DNA of 10,838 bases from an uncultured Prevotellaceae bacterium (GTDB lineage Bacteria; Bacteroidota; Bacteroidia; Bacteroidales; Muribaculaceae). Location of the stretch: the NCBI GenBank assembly GCA_937916085.1, contig CALGGO010000106.1:1-10838 (forward strand), read 5' to 3'. Under the pieces are notes generated by a model, which saw only the letters and a program-made list of their open reading frames with translations, was not told where the DNA came from and ran no database searches. This document shows, piece after piece, positions 1-5,579 of this stretch. The position numbers and the translations under genes were made by a program. The first letter of the stretch is position 1. Each line of letters starts with the position of its first letter.

Positions 1-157
1 ATGGCATCGCGTGGGGGATGACTGTTTATTTCTGCGTGGGCGTTTGGCGATGCCTCCTATAAGATAAACCGGACAAGTCTCCACGCTATCTTTTTATACT
101 AACCATTAACGAATTGACCTCAATTCGGGAGACTAAAGAGGCAAAAAAAGTTTAAAC
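1..157. other. Non-coding segment upstream of the dockerin/FISUMP gene
   Basis: I see no coding region in this segment; the ATG at position 1 meets a stop after six codons. An 8-bp perfect inverted repeat (GGCATCGC at 3-10, GCGATGCC at 47-54) encloses a 36-base loop. CCACGC at 81-86 could pair with GCGTGG at either 9-14 or 34-39. This could be the end of an upstream terminator or a leader, but nothing decides it. No good Bacteroidetes promoter was found; TATCTTTT at 87-94 is one base off the TAnnTTTG box and lacks a clear upstream TTTG. Confidence 0.4.
110..127. repeat. 18-bp perfect palindrome, possible operator or leader hairpin
   Basis: CGAATTGA and TCAATTCG are exact 8-bp inverted copies separated by two bases (CC). 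The palindrome ends 30 bases before the start codon of the secreted-protein gene. Its compact symmetry suits a dimeric regulator's binding site; as RNA it would form a tight hairpin in the leader. Function is inference. Confidence 0.5.
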
Positions 158-1009
158 ATGAAGAAATTTCTATCTTTAATGGCTATGCTCGCCCTCTGTG
201 GCGTGGCAGTGGCTCAGGCTCCAGCGGTGAGTGGCGATGTTAATGGCGACGGTGTGTGTACTGTAGATGACGTTGCCGCGCTCTACAACTATCTTCTTTT
301 TGACGACAGTAGTGCCTTGGTGAATGGTGACCAGGACGGCGACGGCTTTATCACGGTGGGTGATGTGACATGGGTCTATAACGTCCTGCTGTATATGAGC
401 CATGATGACGGGCATGAGTGCGTTGACCTCGGCTTGCCCAGTGGCACGCTGTGGTCGACGATGAACATCGGGGCTAGCAGCCCCGAGGACTATGGCGACT
501 ACTTCGCCTGGGGCGAGACCACGCCCAAGGATGTCTATGACTGGAGTACCTACAAGTGGTGCGAGGGCAGCGACTCCACGCTGACCAAGTACTGCACCAT
601 CAGCAACTACGGCTACAACGGCTTTGTGGATAACAAGACCGAGCTTGACCCGGAGGACGATGCCGCCACCGCCGCCTGGGGCGCGGAGTGGCGAATGCCG
701 TCATTGGAACAGATTCAGGAATTGATAGACAACTGCACAACCGAGTGGACAACGAGGAACGGCGTGAACGGTCGCTTGTTCACGAGCAACATCAACAGCG
801 CGTCGGTGTTCTTGCCCGCCGCCGGCGTCCGTTGGGATAGCGAGCTCAACCTCGCCGGCTCCCACGGCAACTACTGGTCGCGCACTCTCTACTCCGGCAG
901 CCCGAGCCACGCTTGCTACCTGAACTTCTATTCGGGCAATGTGGGCGCGAGCAACGTCGACCGCTACTACGGTCAAAGCGTGCGTGCGGTGCGTGTATCT
1001 CAGAATTAG
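158..1009 (+). CDS. Secreted dockerin-like / FISUMP-domain protein
   Basis: The 283-residue product is predicted to be exported. Residues 1-19 form a Sec signal peptide (MKKF start, hydrophobic core, AVA before Gln20); the Cys at 14 does not sit in a proper lipobox. Two calcium-loop repeats follow, with ligand patterns D27-N29-D31-T35-D38 and D58-D60-D62-T66-D69, each followed by a short helix: a dockerin type I-like module at residues 26-78. Residues 86-283 resemble the FISUMP (Fib_succ_major) domain, with the VDLGLPSGTLW opening, FAWGET near 117, EWRMPS at 177-182, NYWSR near 238 and the closing GQSVRAVR. That family is common in secreted proteins of Fibrobacter and Bacteroidales; its biochemical role is unknown. 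No type IX sorting domain is visible. ATG 158 is chosen because it begins the signal peptide. The gene stands alone, and a large hairpin follows its stop by about 30 bases. Confidence 0.85.
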   Translation: MKKFLSLMAMLALCGVAVAQAPAVSGDVNGDGVCTVDDVAALYNYLLFDDSSALVNGDQDGDGFITVGDVTWVYNVLLYMSHDDGHECVDLGLPSGTLWSTMNIGASSPEDYGDYFAWGETTPKDVYDWSTYKWCEGSDSTLTKYCTISNYGYNGFVDNKTELDPEDDAATAAWGAEWRMPSLEQIQELIDNCTTEWTTRNGVNGRLFTSNINSASVFLPAAGVRWDSELNLAGSHGNYWSRTLYSGSPSHACYLNFYSGNVGASNVDRYYGQSVRAVRVSQN

Positions 1010-1338
1010 CACCCTTCCTCTCCCCAAAAACATGAAACCTTAAGCTGTCGAAGCACGCGCGCCGTGAGGCTTGGGGGCAAGAACAGGCGGCTAGTGGCCG
1101 CCGCCCCCCAAGTCGAACAAGTACGTGCTTTGACAGCTTCGCAAATATAATGACAGTAAAGTATGGTGAAGTATGGCAGCAATTAAAGAAATTTTGGAGT
1201 TTGAGCAAATGGCTTGACGAGGGGCTTGAGCGTCATGAGGTGGGCGATAAGCACATAATGTTCAAGCTTGCTGCTGATGTGTTCAGTGATCTCGGAGAGG
1301 GCGAGACTGCCGAGAATGCGTTTGAGAACTAGGAAATA
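1006..1338 (-). pseudogene. Minus-strand reading frame with one in-frame stop; possible gene remnant
   Basis: Reading leftward from 1338, one frame stays open to TAA at 1008-1006 apart from a single TAA at 1185-1183, about 111 codons in all. The first part has codon choices (CTC, GCC, ATC, AAG) similar to lon. There is no obvious start codon and I cannot name the product. The second half runs through the 98-base nested hairpin, which argues against normal coding. I have an impression that similar translations recur in Bacteroidales annotations, but this is unverified. It could be a decayed gene, or a non-coding repeat that happens to stay open. Confidence 0.3.
1042..1139. repeat. 98-base nested three-stem inverted repeat
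   Basis: Three inverted repeats nest around one centre. The outer arms 1042-1057 and 1124-1139 match over 16 bases with one G-U. The middle arms 1068-1077 and 1105-1114 match over 10 bases with one G-U. The inner arms GGCGGC (1086-1091) and GCCGCC (1097-1102) enclose the 5-base loop TAGTG. It starts 32 bases after the stop of the dockerin/FISUMP gene. No T-run follows, so it is not a standard terminator. It could be a MITE-like or REP-like repeat or a stable 3' RNA structure. A TATATTTG box (minus strand, 1149-1142) abuts its right edge, without a visible upstream TTTG element. Confidence 0.75.
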
Positions 1339-1546
1339 TTAACCATGAGGCTTTGTGACATCGAGAGGTGCTGCTTTTCGAGAGAATTCGAACGCCGTGC
1401 TTACGGCACAATACTCCAGCAACGCCCAGATCTCAAGATGAGGATATTAAGCCAATTATGTTCTTATGTCCAATAAAACGAGACCGAGTAGCTGTTGAGG
1501 CTTTAGTTACAATTCGTGTTAATTTGTGGTTTATTCAAATTGTCCT

Positions 1547-1566
1547 AAAAGCCACGTTAGTGGCTT
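1547..1566 (-). terminator. Rho-independent terminator of lon
   Basis: On the minus strand, AAGCCAC and GTGGCTT form a 7-bp stem (1566-1560 with 1555-1549) around the loop TAAC, and the strand continues as TTTT. It begins 10 bases after the lon stop codon. Position, stem and T-run all fit a terminator for lon. Confidence 0.8.
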
Positions 1567-1576
1567 CACTTATCGC

Positions 1577-4021
1577 TTACAGCTCGATTGCGTCTTTCAC
1601 CTTGTCGGGGAGGAGGGCGAAGTCGATGACCTCCTTGATGGTGTTGACGAAGTGGAAGGTGAGGCCTTTTAGGTAGATGTCGTTGATTTCGTCAATGTCT
1701 TTCTTGTTGTCGCGGCACAGGATGATGTCGGTGATACCGGCGCGCTTGGCAGCGAGGATTTTCTCCTTGATGCCTCCCACTGGCAGCACCTTGCCACGCA
1801 GGGTGATCTCGCCAGTCATCGCCACATGGTCGCGCACTTTGCGCTGGGTGAACGACGACACGAGCGATGTCACCATAGTGACACCCGCCGAGGGTCCGTC
1901 TTTGGGTATCGCACCCTCAGGAACATGGACATGGACGTTGTATTTGTCAAAGAGTTCGTAGTCGATGTTGAACAACTGGCTGTGGCTCTTGAGGTACTGC
2001 AACGCAATCATGGCACTCTCCTTCATCACATCGCCGAGGTTGCCTGTGAGGGTGAGCTTCTCGCCCTTGCCACGCGACAATGCGCTCTCGATGAAGAGAA
2101 TCTCGCCACCCACGGCAGTCCATGCCAGACCCGTCACCACGCCGGCAAACTCGTTGCCCTCGTAGCGGTCGCTGTTGAAGTCGCGCGCACCGAGGAAATC
2201 CTTCAGGCTCTCCACTTCGATGCTCTTGGGGTATTCGTCACCGCTCGCCTTCTTGCGCGCCACTTTGCGCAGCACTTTGGCGATTTTCTTCTCCAGCTCG
2301 CGCACACCGCTCTCGCGGGTATATCCGTGGATTATATCGGTGATAGTAGCTTTGGGGAAGGTGATTTCACGTTTCTCAAAGCCATTCTCTTGCAGCTGCT
2401 TAGGCACAAGGTGCTTGCGGGCAATCTCGATTTTCTCCTCGGGGATGTAGCTGTTGATCTCAATCACCTCCATGCGGTCGAGCAAGGGCTTGGAGATGGT
2501 GCCGAGGTTGTTGGCAGTGGCAATAAACAGCACCTTCGAGAGGTCGTAGTCCACGTCGAGGTAGTTGTCGTGGAAATGACCGTTCTGCTCTGGGTCGAGC
2601 ACCTCGAGCAACGCCGAAGCCGGGTCGCCCTTGAAATCCTGACCCACCTTGTCTATCTCATCAAGCACAATCACGGGGTTGCAGCTGTTGCATTTCATCA
2701 TAGCCTCGACGATGCGGCCGGGCATAGCACCGATGTAGGTGCGACGGTGACCGCGAATCTCCGCCTCGTCGTGCAGACCACCCAGCGAGATGCGCTCATA
2801 TTTGCGGTGCAGCGCCTCGGCGATGGAGCGACCCAACGATGTCTTACCCACTCCCGGAGGACCATAGAGGCAAATGATAGGAGCCTTGAGGTCGCCACGG
2901 AGTTTCAGTACCGACAGATGCTCTAGGATGCGGTCTTTCACATTCTCCAGACCGTAGTGGTCCTTATTCAGCTTCGCCTCCACCTTCTTGAGGTTGAAAT
3001 TGTCGTTGGTATATTCGTTCCATGGCAGGTTGAGCATAGTGTCGAGATAGGCATATTGCGTGGAGTAGTCGGGCGACTGCTGGTTGAGTCGTTCGAGTTT
3101 CTTGAGTTCCTTCTCAAAATGCTTCTGTGTGTTTTCGTCCCATTTCTTCTCCTTTGCGCGCTTCTCAAGTTCGGGGATGTCGTCATCGTTAGTGCCAAGC
3201 TCCTCCTGAATAGTGCGTATTTGCTGTTGCAGAAAGTGCTCGCGCTGCTGCTGCGACAGGTCTTCGCGGGTGCGCAGCTGTATGCTAGCCTTCAGGTCGA
3301 TGAGCTGCGCCTCTTTGCTCAAGATGCCAAAGAGGTGGTAGGCGCGCTTCTTGATGTCGCTTTCCTGAAGCAGCATCTGCTTGTCGCGAGCCTCGAAGGG
3401 GATGTTCGTCGCCAAGAAGTGCATGAGATACACTGGGTCGTCGATGTTGGTAAGGGCAAATTTCATCTCCCTGCCCGAGTCGCCCATCTTGTTGAGCATG
3501 TCGTAGGTCAGCTCCTTGATAGAGCTGATGATAGCCTCAAACTCCCCATCGTTCTTTTTGGGGTATTTCTCATCGTAGAGTGAAATGTCGCCGCGCAAAT
3601 ATGGCTCGCGGACTGTAATATTATCAAGTACGAAGCTCGAACGTCCGTGCAGGATGACATTAGTGGAGTCATCGGGCAGCTTTAGCACTTTGATGACTTC
3701 GGCAACAGTACCAACGGGGTAGAGGTCGTTTTTGTCAGGGTCATCTACTTCGCTGTCAATTTGGCAAACTACTGCCAAAGGTTCACCTGTGCGCTGTGAG
3801 TCTTTGATGGCGTTGAGCGATTTGGCGCGTCCCACCATTACAGGCATTGTCATGCCAGGGAAGAGCACCATATTGCGCAGGGCAAGAATGGGGACATCCT
3901 TCAACTCTTTTTCTTTCAGCAACTTGTCATCACTATTGGCATGTATCTCGGCAAAGATGGGAATGGCATGCGTGCCACCATCGTTCATTTCGTAATCTAA
4001 GTCTTTATTGAAATCTATCAT
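1577..4021 (-). CDS. lon: ATP-dependent endopeptidase La (Lon protease)
   Basis: Lon is a cytoplasmic homohexameric AAA+ serine protease that unfolds and degrades damaged and regulatory proteins. The 814-residue protein has the LonA layout: an N-terminal substrate-binding domain (about 40-240), a coiled-coil linker rich in Gln, Glu and Lys (about 245-320), the AAA+ module and the protease domain (about 620-800). Walker A is GPPGVGKT at 387-394 and Walker B is VIVLDEID at 450-457. The catalytic dyad is Ser711 in PKDGPSAG and the second Lys of GGIKEK (Lys754); their 43-residue spacing equals that of E. coli S679/K722. The frame opens at a TTG (4057) 12 codons upstream, but a promoter -7 box overlaps that codon's region, so ATG 4021 is the start. 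The gene is monocistronic, with its own promoter and terminator, and is divergent from rplM. Confidence 0.97.
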   Translation of the reverse strand: MIDFNKDLDYEMNDGGTHAIPIFAEIHANSDDKLLKEKELKDVPILALRNMVLFPGMTMPVMVGRAKSLNAIKDSQRTGEPLAVVCQIDSEVDDPDKNDLYPVGTVAEVIKVLKLPDDSTNVILHGRSSFVLDNITVREPYLRGDISLYDEKYPKKNDGEFEAIISSIKELTYDMLNKMGDSGREMKFALTNIDDPVYLMHFLATNIPFEARDKQMLLQESDIKKRAYHLFGILSKEAQLIDLKASIQLRTREDLSQQQREHFLQQQIRTIQEELGTNDDDIPELEKRAKEKKWDENTQKHFEKELKKLERLNQQSPDYSTQYAYLDTMLNLPWNEYTNDNFNLKKVEAKLNKDHYGLENVKDRILEHLSVLKLRGDLKAPIICLYGPPGVGKTSLGRSIAEALHRKYERISLGGLHDEAEIRGHRRTYIGAMPGRIVEAMMKCNSCNPVIVLDEIDKVGQDFKGDPASALLEVLDPEQNGHFHDNYLDVDYDLSKVLFIATANNLGTISKPLLDRMEVIEINSYIPEEKIEIARKHLVPKQLQENGFEKREITFPKATITDIIHGYTRESGVRELEKKIAKVLRKVARKKASGDEYPKSIEVESLKDFLGARDFNSDRYEGNEFAGVVTGLAWTAVGGEILFIESALSRGKGEKLTLTGNLGDVMKESAMIALQYLKSHSQLFNIDYELFDKYNVHVHVPEGAIPKDGPSAGVTMVTSLVSSFTQRKVRDHVAMTGEITLRGKVLPVGGIKEKILAAKRAGITDIILCRDNKKDIDEINDIYLKGLTFHFVNTIKEVIDFALLPDKVKDAIEL

Positions 4022-4044
4022 TATATATTGTGTGTTTCGGGTTG

Positions 4045-4075
4045 CAAAATTACTCAAAATTATTGTATATGCAAA
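4045..4075 (-). promoter_or_regulatory. lon promoter, Bacteroidetes type
   Basis: On the minus strand TTTG (4075-4072) is followed after exactly 19 bases by TAATTTTG (4052-4045), matching the TTTG / TAnnTTTG consensus of the Bacteroidetes primary sigma factor. Transcription should start near 4038-4040, leaving a leader of about 17-20 bases before ATG 4021. Confidence 0.8.
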
Positions 4076-4105
4076 AGGAGTGCCAGATTTGACGCTCGCT
4101 GCGCT

Positions 4106-4153
4106 CGCTAGTTTGCCGCTTCGCTAGTTTGCCGCTTCGCTAGTTTGCTGGTT
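4106..4153. repeat. 16-bp tandem repeat, three copies
   Basis: The unit CGCTAGTTTGCCGCTT occurs exactly at 4106-4121 and 4122-4137. A third copy at 4138-4153 differs at three positions near its end. A GC-rich 9-mer, (A/G)CGCTCGCT, is repeated twice just before (4092-4109). The copy number may vary between strains. Confidence 0.85.
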
Positions 4154-4280
4154 TTGTCAAAAGGAGTTTTAGAAGAAAAAAGTGCAACTAATATTTGTTA
4201 AGATTGTTAATGTTTTTTAATTTTGGAGTTTCTTGGGCGGTTTTGGCATGGTAAGACGACGCTGTTTATAAATAATGTTG

Positions 4281-4288
4281 TACCTTTG
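4281..4288 (+). promoter_or_regulatory. rplM promoter -7 box
   Basis: TACCTTTG matches TAnnTTTG exactly. No TTTG lies at the expected 19-21 bases upstream, so the -33 element is weak. Transcription from here would begin near 4294 and give rplM a leader of about 105 bases. Confidence 0.6.
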
Positions 4289-4293
4289 CACGC

Positions 4294-4400
4294 CGATTAT
4301 ATCCAAGATAATTTCAGCAGCGTGCCAGAGAGTGACATTTGGCCGTGTCATTGTGCGCTCTGTTGAAGATTTAATTAATTTTTAATCAGGATTTTAAAAA
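4294..4400 (+). promoter_or_regulatory. Candidate structured leader of rplM-rpsI
   Basis: The leader can fold into a bulged stem-loop: CAGAG (4326-4330) with CTCTG (4358-4362) encloses AGTGACA (4331-4337) paired with TGTCATT (4346-4352, one G-U) around an 8-base loop, with a 5-base bulge GTGCG on the 3' side. Ribosomal protein operons are often autoregulated by such leaders through binding of one of their products. Binding of L13 or S9 here is inference. Confidence 0.4.
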
Positions 4401-4895
4401 GTGAACACTTTAAGTTACAAGACCGTGTCTATCCGTAAGGAAGACGTACAGAAAGAATGGGTAGTAGTAGATGCTACCGATCAGGTACTGGGTCGCTTGT
4501 GCGCAAAAGTAGCGAAAATCTTGCGTGGCAAGTACAAAGCCAGTTTCACACCACATGTTGACTGTGGTGACAATGTTATTATCATCAACGCCGATAAGGT
4601 TAAGCTCACTGGCAAAAAGTGGGACGACCGCACCTACGTTAGCTACACAGGCTATCCTGGTGGTCAGCGTTATGCGACACCTGCCATCCTCCAAAAGAAG
4701 TCGGAGATTCAACAAGCAAAGGCTCGTGGCAAGCAGCAGGGCAAGCACCCCTTGTTCCTCCATGTGATTAAGGGTATGCTCCCCAAGAACAAGCTTGGCG
4801 CAAAGATTCTGAACAATGTGTATATCTACAATGGTCCAGAACACCCCCACGAGGCTCAGCAACCCAAAGTAATTGATATCAACAAACTTAAATAA
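4401..4895 (+). CDS. rplM: 50S ribosomal protein L13 (uL13)
   Basis: L13 is an early-assembly protein of the large subunit that binds 23S rRNA. The 164-residue sequence contains family hallmarks: VVDATDQVLGRL at about 22-33, the HVDCGDNVIIINADKV stretch near 52-67, YTGYPGG near 83 and KGMLPKN near 122. The start is GTG at 4401; the resulting MNTLSYKT matches the usual Bacteroidales N-terminus. It is about 11 residues longer than the Bacteroides L13 I recall, owing to a Gln/Lys-rich insertion before KGMLPKN (roughly residues 97-118). rpsI starts only 8 bases after its stop, the near-universal rplM-rpsI pair. It is probably transcribed from the TACCTTTG promoter. Confidence 0.97.
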   Translation: MNTLSYKTVSIRKEDVQKEWVVVDATDQVLGRLCAKVAKILRGKYKASFTPHVDCGDNVIIINADKVKLTGKKWDDRTYVSYTGYPGGQRYATPAILQKKSEIQQAKARGKQQGKHPLFLHVIKGMLPKNKLGAKILNNVYIYNGPEHPHEAQQPKVIDINKLK

Positions 4896-4903
4896 TTGGA
4901 AGA

Positions 4904-5290
4904 ATGGAACAGATTAATGCAGTAGGTCGTCGTAAAGCAGCTATCGCACGCGTGTATGTTAGCGAAGGTAATGGCGAGATCATAATCAACAAGCGTACAC
5001 TTGAAGAATACTTCCCATCTCCAATTCTTCAATTTATCGTTAAGCAGCCATTGAACACCCTCGAGGCAACTGAGAAGTATAACATCAAGGTTAACCTCAT
5101 TGGTGGTGGTTACAAGGGACAGGCCGAGGCTCTGCGTCTAGCTATCGCTCGTGCTCTGGTGAAGATCAACGCCGAGGACAAGAGCGCGCTTCGCAAGGAA
5201 GGTTTCATGACTCGCGACCCACGTGCCGTAGAGCGCAAGAAACCCGGTCAGCCCAAGGCCCGCAAGCGTTTCCAGTTCAGCAAGCGTTAA
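4904..5290 (+). CDS. rpsI: 30S ribosomal protein S9 (uS9)
   Basis: S9 sits in the head of the small subunit, and its C-terminal tail reaches the P-site tRNA. The 128-residue protein has the family's normal length and marks: VGRRKAAIARV at 7-17, the GGGYKGQAEALRLAIARAL core near 67-85, and the basic KARKRFQFSKR tail whose final Arg is the conserved tRNA-contacting residue. GGAAG just upstream of ATG 4904 is a weak Shine-Dalgarno-like sequence, which may help coupling to rplM. It is the second gene of the rplM-rpsI pair. No terminator is evident after it, so transcription may continue through the repeat-rich spacer into rpsB. Confidence 0.97.
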   Translation: MEQINAVGRRKAAIARVYVSEGNGEIIINKRTLEEYFPSPILQFIVKQPLNTLEATEKYNIKVNLIGGGYKGQAEALRLAIARALVKINAEDKSALRKEGFMTRDPRAVERKKPGQPKARKRFQFSKR

Positions 5291-5297
5291 TATTTAT

Positions 5298-5325
5298 AGT
5301 TATCGGTTGTCAGTTATCGGTTGTC
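5298..5325 (+). repeat. Heptamer array 1 (4 x 7 bp)
   Basis: Four heptamers alternate as AGTTATC, GGTTGTC, AGTTATC, GGTTGTC. The array starts 8 bases after the rpsI stop. It shares the (A/G)GTTNNN pattern with two further arrays in the same spacer. Confidence 0.85.
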
Positions 5326-5375
5326 AGATTTTCAACTATAGCCGAAAACCCTTAACCCATTTATTTCAACGCCTT

Positions 5376-5421
5376 GCTCTGGAACGAAACAGAGTTTAGT
5401 ATCCAAATTGCATAGACTCTG
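5376..5421 (+). promoter_or_regulatory. Mutually exclusive hairpins upstream of rpsB
   Basis: CAGAG at 5390-5394 can pair with CTCTG at 5377-5381 (8-base loop). Alternatively, CAGAGTTTA at 5390-5398 can pair with TAGACTCTG at 5413-5421 (9 bp, one G-U, 14-base loop). The two structures exclude each other, as in attenuators and ribosomal protein leaders. No terminator T-run follows and no promoter is certain, so a regulatory role for rpsB-tsf is inference. Confidence 0.35.
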
Positions 5422-5432
5422 CATGTGTCATT

Positions 5433-5460
5433 AGTTCATAGTTAACAGTTTAGAGTTCAA
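5433..5460 (+). repeat. Heptamer array 2 (4 x 7 bp, degenerate)
   Basis: The units are AGTTCAT, AGTTAAC, AGTTTAG and AGTTCAA, conserving AGTT with variable last three bases, followed by AGGTTTC as a possible decayed fifth unit. Confidence 0.75.
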
Positions 5461-5488
5461 AGGTTTCTTGACGTGAAAGATTCGGCTA

Positions 5489-5516
5489 AGAACTTAACAC
5501 TTAGAACTTAACACTT
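5489..5516 (-). repeat. Heptamer array 3 (4 x 7 bp, inverted)
   Basis: On the plus strand the units are AGAACTT, AACACTT, AGAACTT, AACACTT. Read on the minus strand in shifted phase they alternate AGTTCTA and AGTGTTA, so the array is related to arrays 1 and 2 but inverted. It ends 63 bases before rpsB. Confidence 0.8.
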
Positions 5517-5579
5517 ACAACCATGCTGGCTACTATGCGATTGATTAAGTTGAACGTAAACAAAACAATTTTTTAAACA

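Larger units (their letters stand above)
1010..1576. other. 567-base stretch without a convincing gene
   Basis: This gap separates the dockerin/FISUMP gene from lon; the two genes converge. It contains the 98-base nested hairpin, a minus-strand reading frame broken by one stop, and the lon terminator. Smaller inverted repeats lie at 1394-1407 (GCCGT/ACGGC around GCTT) and 1521-1541 (AATTTG/CAAATT). A 60-codon plus-strand frame at 1150-1332 was not accepted as a gene. The mix suggests decayed or repeat-derived DNA. Confidence 0.6.
4022..4400. other. Divergent lon-rplM spacer
   Basis: This 379-base region holds no gene. From left to right it contains the lon promoter (minus strand), a 16-bp tandem repeat flanked by 10-bp direct repeats, an AT-rich stretch (about 4170-4225), the rplM -7 box and a structured rplM leader. 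Confidence 0.8.

Noticed and set aside
1042..1139. Integron attC site or rho-independent terminator
   Set aside because: I found no GTTRRRY/RYYYAAC core boxes, integrase or gene cassettes, and no T-run follows the stem.
1150..1332. Plus-strand open frame of 60 codons starting MTVKYGEVW
   Set aside because: It has no recognisable domain, promoter or ribosome binding site, overlaps the opposite-strand frame whose codon use looks more natural, and lies in a repeat-rich gap.
1438..1450. 13-base exact match ATGAGGATATTAA also at 7626-7638
   Set aside because: About one 13-base match is expected by chance in a sequence of this length, and one copy overlaps the coaE stop codon.
1826..2926. Plus-strand open frame of 366 codons antisense to lon
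   Set aside because: It lies wholly within the unmistakable lon gene. Its length follows from the GC-rich third positions of lon, and the translation shows the His/Val/Leu-rich look of a shadow frame.
4021..4057. TTG 4057 as the lon start codon
   Set aside because: The promoter -7 box overlaps this extension, and the extra residues do not look like a Lon N-terminus.
5298..5516. CRISPR array in the rpsI-rpsB spacer
   Set aside because: The repeat units are 7 bp, contiguous and degenerate, with no repeat-spacer alternation and no cas genes nearby.
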